Source: a virus. Taken from it: DNA of 64,000 bases. The position numbers and the translations under genes are program-made. Positions within the stretch are counted from its first letter, which is position 1; every line of letters begins with the position of its first letter. Below the pieces are notes generated by a model. It saw only the letters and a program-made list of their open reading frames with translations, did not search any database and had not been told where the DNA came from. The DNA lies in the IMG/VR virus record IMGVR_UViG_3300034358_000008, positions 186,001-250,000 of that record; one strand, given 5' to 3'. Shown here piece after piece: positions 60,676-64,000 of the stretch.

Positions 60676-61206
60676 CTAGGTTGGTACATCCACACCAGTA
60701 AGACCCATTTCCCGTTCACGACGAAGCTGATCTTGACGATTGACTTCAGTCATACGAGCGGTAAAAGAATCCGAGATCTCAGAGATAACACCAATCTCTG
60801 CCTCACCACTAGCGTGCTCACCACTAAAGTCGGGCAGCTCACCAATGTCTGTGTTCGTATTAGCCGTACCTTTAGCGCCAGCTGTGAACATGTTATCGTT
60901 ACCACCTTGTGCAACCATCTGGGCAATACCCTGAAGAATACTGAGAGCCGAGTTACCAGACTTCTCGTCAACAGAAATACGTTTCTTGTTGATTGCAACT
61001 TTATCCATCGAATCAGCTACCTTGAGCATGAGTTCTACGGAATCCTTATCGGTGGGCATAGAGCCATCGGGATTCGAGTAAACCAGCTTATGCAGTAACC
61101 GTCCTTTGATGCGTTGCGTGTGTTTTAGTTGTTGATCGAATTCGAGTTCGGCATAATCGACCTCTGGAACTTCTGGATCAATGAATACGTTACTGATGTC
61201 TTCCAT
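60676..61206 (-). CDS. hypothetical acidic protein, 176 aa
   Basis: I do not recognise this protein. It begins with an acidic 30-residue stretch, then a helical part (DKDSVELMLKVADSMDKVAI), a Gly/Asn/Ala region that looks flexible, and a charged end. Small terminase subunits and scaffolding-like proteins share such a layout, but there is no specific motif. It is alone on the minus strand, divergent from the next gene across 60 bases. Confidence 0.55.
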   Translation of the reverse strand: MEDISNVFIDPEVPEVDYAELEFDQQLKHTQRIKGRLLHKLVYSNPDGSMPTDKDSVELMLKVADSMDKVAINKKRISVDEKSGNSALSILQGIAQMVAQGGNDNMFTAGAKGTANTNTDIGELPDFSGEHASGEAEIGVISEISDSFTARMTEVNRQDQLRREREMGLTGVDVPT

Positions 61207-61266
61207 AAAAATACCTGACTGAATAAGACTATGTCTTAGGACAAAAATTGATTAAGGGTCTATACA

Positions 61267-61803
61267 ATGATTGATTTTATTGAGCGTTTAGTGGCTCGCT
61301 GGACTGGAACAACCCCCAAGAAGACTTACTTGAAGTTACTTGAGCAGTTTGAAGGTCCTCAAGCAAGCATGGTAAATCTACCCGGTATGTTGGTAGAGTT
61401 CTGGACACGGGTGAAACCGTTGCAGTTCCAGAATGGTCCGGGCGTACGTGACATGATGTACATCGACATCGAAACACGTCATGACTCTATTGGGGAATTG
61501 ACTCGTTTGATGAATCTTGTTACTGGTTCGCTAGTACAAGAAGATGAAGCAGCAGTGATGGATCTTGCCAAAGAACAGTTTGCCACTTACCGCAAAATGA
61601 CTCTGGATGATTATTTCGCTGGTGCAGATGGTGGATCACTCTCGTTCTATGAGGGTGTACTTAACCTAAAGAATGCCATTATCCTGCACGGATTGGGCAT
61701 AGAAAACCTAAACTCAAACTATCACTCACGAGTTATGAATCGGATGTACAATGATATCCTGTACATAACCAAAGTGATCATCGAAAACATGCCGGAGGAA
61801 TAA
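61267..61803 (+). CDS. hypothetical protein, 178 aa
   Basis: I do not recognise this protein. It is mainly helical and acidic, with a Gly-rich turn (DYFAGADGGSLSF) in the middle and a helical end (YNDILYITKVIIENM). An AAGGG ribosome site precedes the start. It is followed after 63 bases by the duplicated-domain gene. Confidence 0.6.
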   Translation: MIDFIERLVARWTGTTPKKTYLKLLEQFEGPQASMVNLPGMLVEFWTRVKPLQFQNGPGVRDMMYIDIETRHDSIGELTRLMNLVTGSLVQEDEAAVMDLAKEQFATYRKMTLDDYFAGADGGSLSFYEGVLNLKNAIILHGLGIENLNSNYHSRVMNRMYNDILYITKVIIENMPEE

Positions 61804-61866
61804 ACAATCAGATCTTTGGTTTATTGAACTGCGACCCCCGATACAATCACCGTAGGTGTAGAGCTA

Positions 61867-62622
61867 ATGGATTCTGTAAAAGACTTGCTTGCTGATCCCC
61901 TGAAAGGTAAGAAACACGCTCAGGGTATTTTGTGTTATTTGTTCCGTGAAGTGTTGTTGTGGCGTAAGGTAAACTGGTTCACTTGGAACCGGTTGCTCAC
62001 AATGTACTTCGAGAAGCCGCACAACGTGGAGAACCCAGATAAGGGTAATCTGAATAAGGCGCTTAAAGCGGATGACATGAATTGGTCAGCCTTCAACAAA
62101 GCAATCGACTTCCTCAACCCACATAAAGCAGTCTTGGATATCAAGCTGTTCTGGCGGGACGGAAGTGAAAGCAACTATCGAATCAATGTTGATCCGACTG
62201 ATGATGAAGCCAAACCAACAGTTAATGAATTCAACTGGAAAGACTGTGAACTCTTCAAGGGAACTAAAGATCCATCTTTGCTGATGGGCCACGTGTTCCG
62301 TCACATTGTTAATGCAGAGGGCTCTAAGCACCCAGACATCAACGTCTGGTATGAAAAGCTTTTTGATGATTACACGAAGAACCCATCCAACGTGGTTGGG
62401 TTAAGTCAGAATGAAATCAACAAGAACGTCCAGCAACTCCGTCGCACTTTGATCGATCCTCGATTGAGTTGGAACGGTTTCCGTCGTGGGTTACATCTGC
62501 TCCGCCCAAAAGCAGAAGAGTACACCCTTACCCTTGAATGGGCTGACAACGAACAACTGAAGAAGACTCTCCCGGACACGATCCATCCTGTCTTTGTGGC
62601 TGACCCGTACTTTGAGGAATAA
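61867..62622 (+). CDS. protein with an internal duplication, 251 aa
   Basis: The protein consists of two copies of a module of about 100 residues. The first copy shows LNKALKADDMNWSAFNKAID, then LNPHKAVLDIKLFWRD. The second shows VQQLRRTLIDPRLSWNGFRR, then LRPKAEEYTLTLEWAD. Each module starts with a helical segment (ILCYLFREVL and LLMGHVFRHIV) and ends in a beta strand with a Trp. The family is unknown to me. It is followed after three bases by the next gene, so the two are co-translated. Confidence 0.65.
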   Translation: MDSVKDLLADPLKGKKHAQGILCYLFREVLLWRKVNWFTWNRLLTMYFEKPHNVENPDKGNLNKALKADDMNWSAFNKAIDFLNPHKAVLDIKLFWRDGSESNYRINVDPTDDEAKPTVNEFNWKDCELFKGTKDPSLLMGHVFRHIVNAEGSKHPDINVWYEKLFDDYTKNPSNVVGLSQNEINKNVQQLRRTLIDPRLSWNGFRRGLHLLRPKAEEYTLTLEWADNEQLKKTLPDTIHPVFVADPYFEE

Positions 62623-62625
62623 CTG

Positions 62626-63003
62626 ATGTACGTTCTCGATCTTAGCTGTAAACATACCTGCCCACCGCAGTTTCGTTTCGACTTCGAGGACCCTAAGCAG
62701 ACTATGACAGGGATAGGCTTCCTGTCATACGAAGGCTTGCGAATGTACCTCATTACCGGGAGCAAATACAAGATGTTCCTCCAAGGCAACTTGGAGTACG
62801 CTATACAACAATACAAACCAGACTACGTGTTCATCCCAGATCTTCACGAGCAACTAGAGAATACTCTGAAGTTGGTATTAGCACGTTACCCGTTCCTCAA
62901 ATTGAAGTACGGGCGTAACACACAAGTCGTTTGGACTAAGTTCGGTGTCACCCAAGCTGAGCAAGAATGGGTTGAGATCGTACGGAAGGTCCTTGCATCG
63001 TAA
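62626..63003 (+). CDS. hypothetical protein, 125 aa
   Basis: I do not recognise this basic, aromatic protein. It has a possible alpha/beta core (YVFIPDLHEQLENTLKLVLA) with Cys and His near the N-terminus (LSCKHTCPP). It starts three bases after the duplicated-domain gene and is followed by a short inverted repeat. Confidence 0.6.
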   Translation: MYVLDLSCKHTCPPQFRFDFEDPKQTMTGIGFLSYEGLRMYLITGSKYKMFLQGNLEYAIQQYKPDYVFIPDLHEQLENTLKLVLARYPFLKLKYGRNTQVVWTKFGVTQAEQEWVEIVRKVLAS

Positions 63004-63004
63004 T

Positions 63005-63027
63005 AGGTTATCCATTTCGTATAACCT
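63005..63027 (+). repeat. short inverted repeat in the leader of the last gene
   Basis: AGGTTAT and ATAACCT are separated by nine bases. The repeat could form a leader hairpin or be an operator for the gene at 63051. It is not followed by a T run. Confidence 0.35.
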
Positions 63028-63050
63028 CTTAAACTCAAAAGGTAGTAAAT

Positions 63051-63935
63051 ATGACTAATGTACGTGAACTCGTTAAAACCGAAGTAGCCCTGCAAAAGAA
63101 AGCCATGATCTGGACTAACAAGCAGTTAGTGTTAGAGAAACAGGTTACTATTCAACAACTGGCTTCGGCTCTACGAGTGAGTGTAGCAAAGGCTGAAGAG
63201 GTAATGCACTTTCAGATTTACGGTGTAGGCGACGTTGCTCTGCTCGGGGTTAAATTACAGATCTTTGTGATTGACGGAAAACTCCCAGACTGGCTTCGTA
63301 AATTCCTGAACAAGATTCAGATCGCCTCAGTATTGCGTACCGCCAAGTCGACCACCAGTACATTGATCGAGCGCGATGTGCATCGTAAGGTTCTATCGCA
63401 AGTCTACGGTGATTCATTCAAAGACATTCTGACTGCAAGTTATCGCCGGGCTAGTGACACTCTATTTAATGCCTTAGTGCAGACCAATCTCGTAACTGAA
63501 GCTGCTCCATGTGAACTACATCAGTTTGATCAATTGACTAACCCACGCTGGGCGTTTGATCGCATGACTGGCCGAGCTGGTTTGGCCCACCATGTTCGTA
63601 AAGACGATGGTCTGACAGTACACATCCATTTCGGTAACCAACCTCCTGAAACTCTCGAGGCTATGGATCTTACAGTTAGCCGTCCTATCTCGGTAAACAC
63701 TGAGGCGACAACGTGTTCCCTGACTGCCGAGGAAATAGCTGATAATAAAGCTAAGCTGGAACATATCATCGAAAGCATGCGTCAAGCCGGCTACGCATTA
63801 TTGTCCGTACATAAACTCATCTCGTACCTACCCAAGAAAGGCGAAGCCCATACACGGCTATTGTTTGCTGAGAACACGGATATCGGTCTCACCATTGCAT
63901 TGACTGCACCATGGCAGGGATTGGTGTTTAAGTAA
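63051..63935 (+). CDS. hypothetical protein with possible HTH, 294 aa
   Basis: I do not recognise this protein. Near residues 34-54 (VTIQQLASALRVSVAKAEEV) there is a helix-turn-helix-like pattern, as in small DNA-binding domains. The middle is helical and basic, and the C-terminal part is alpha/beta (LLSVHKLISYLPKKGEAHTR). If the helix-turn-helix is real, it could be a phage regulator or DNA-associated protein. A terminator follows ten bases after the stop. Confidence 0.55.
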   Translation: MTNVRELVKTEVALQKKAMIWTNKQLVLEKQVTIQQLASALRVSVAKAEEVMHFQIYGVGDVALLGVKLQIFVIDGKLPDWLRKFLNKIQIASVLRTAKSTTSTLIERDVHRKVLSQVYGDSFKDILTASYRRASDTLFNALVQTNLVTEAAPCELHQFDQLTNPRWAFDRMTGRAGLAHHVRKDDGLTVHIHFGNQPPETLEAMDLTVSRPISVNTEATTCSLTAEEIADNKAKLEHIIESMRQAGYALLSVHKLISYLPKKGEAHTRLLFAENTDIGLTIALTAPWQGLVFK

Positions 63936-63945
63936 CTAAGTAATC

Positions 63946-63965
63946 TGGGGCACTTCGGTGCCCCA
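63946..63965 (+). terminator. terminator with UUCG loop at the window end
   Basis: TGGGGCAC pairs with GTGCCCCA around TTCG, followed by TTTTATGTCC and a T run. A further ATG near 63997 may start the next gene, which leaves the window. Confidence 0.8.
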
Positions 63966-64000
63966 TTTTATGTCCTTTCTTTTTTGGGTGAATCCAATGT

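Noticed and set aside
1-64000. tRNA genes, CRISPR arrays, insertion sequences or integrase genes
   Set aside because: I looked for cloverleaf features in the gaps, for regularly spaced repeats and for transposase or integrase motifs and saw none. The only strong repeats are coding repeats in fibre genes.

Overview
The window is part of the genome of a jumbo myovirus of the phiKZ type (the group now placed in Chimalliviridae). The evidence is a large two-part major capsid protein with processing sites near its N-terminus, a portal of about 935 residues with an acidic tail, and a split multisubunit RNA polymerase represented by two separate fragments: a beta N-terminal part downstream of the capsid gene and a beta C-terminal part near the recombinase. 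It also carries inner-body proteins with removable propeptides, a UvsX-like recombinase, a 481-residue RNase H, an SbcC/gp46-like ATPase, and a modular muramidase endolysin. The gene order (capsid, portal, fibre array, endolysin, beta-C, recombinase, RNase H, inner body, spike) resembles what I remember of phiKZ genes about 120 to 165. The host is probably a gammaproteobacterium, most likely Pseudomonas, but nothing in the window proves this. No tRNA, CRISPR array, insertion sequence or host gene was seen.

Layout. Positions 1-1.9 kb hold small unknown plus-strand genes. From 1.97 to 6.7 kb, on the minus strand, lie an inner-body protein, a kelch-like beta-propeller, a tandem pair of small paralogues and a DnaB-type helicase. 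From 6.9 to 17.3 kb, on the plus strand, lie the major capsid protein, a structured RNA downstream of it, an RNA polymerase beta N-terminal subunit and several unknown virion or late genes. From 17.3 to 20.8 kb (minus) are three probable virion genes, then the portal (plus, 20.8-23.6 kb) and another structural gene (minus). From 25.1 to 31.8 kb is an array of five related fibre genes, followed by a 2-oxoglutarate oxygenase-like gene, a structural gene and a RuvC-like resolvase. The lysis cassette (embedded spanin pair, putative holin, endolysin) runs from 34.9 to 37.3 kb and is followed by a 1451-residue collagen-like modular fibre. From 41.8 to 46.5 kb (minus) are unknown genes, the beta C-terminal subunit and the UvsX-like recombinase. 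From 46.6 to 57.1 kb are structural genes, RNase H, two inner-body proteins, and the PAAR tip with its spike. From 57.1 kb on are SbcC/gp46 and small unknown or membrane genes.

The genes serve mainly virion assembly (capsid, portal, inner body, spike, fibres), lysis, and replication and recombination (helicase, UvsX, SbcC-like ATPase, RNase H, RuvC-like resolvase), together with part of the phage's own transcription machinery. Transcription units are bounded by a recurring hairpin element whose GC stem is followed by TTATG or ATATG, usually mirrored by CATA on the other side. Two or three plus-strand genes share a similar AT-rich upstream element that is a candidate phage promoter.
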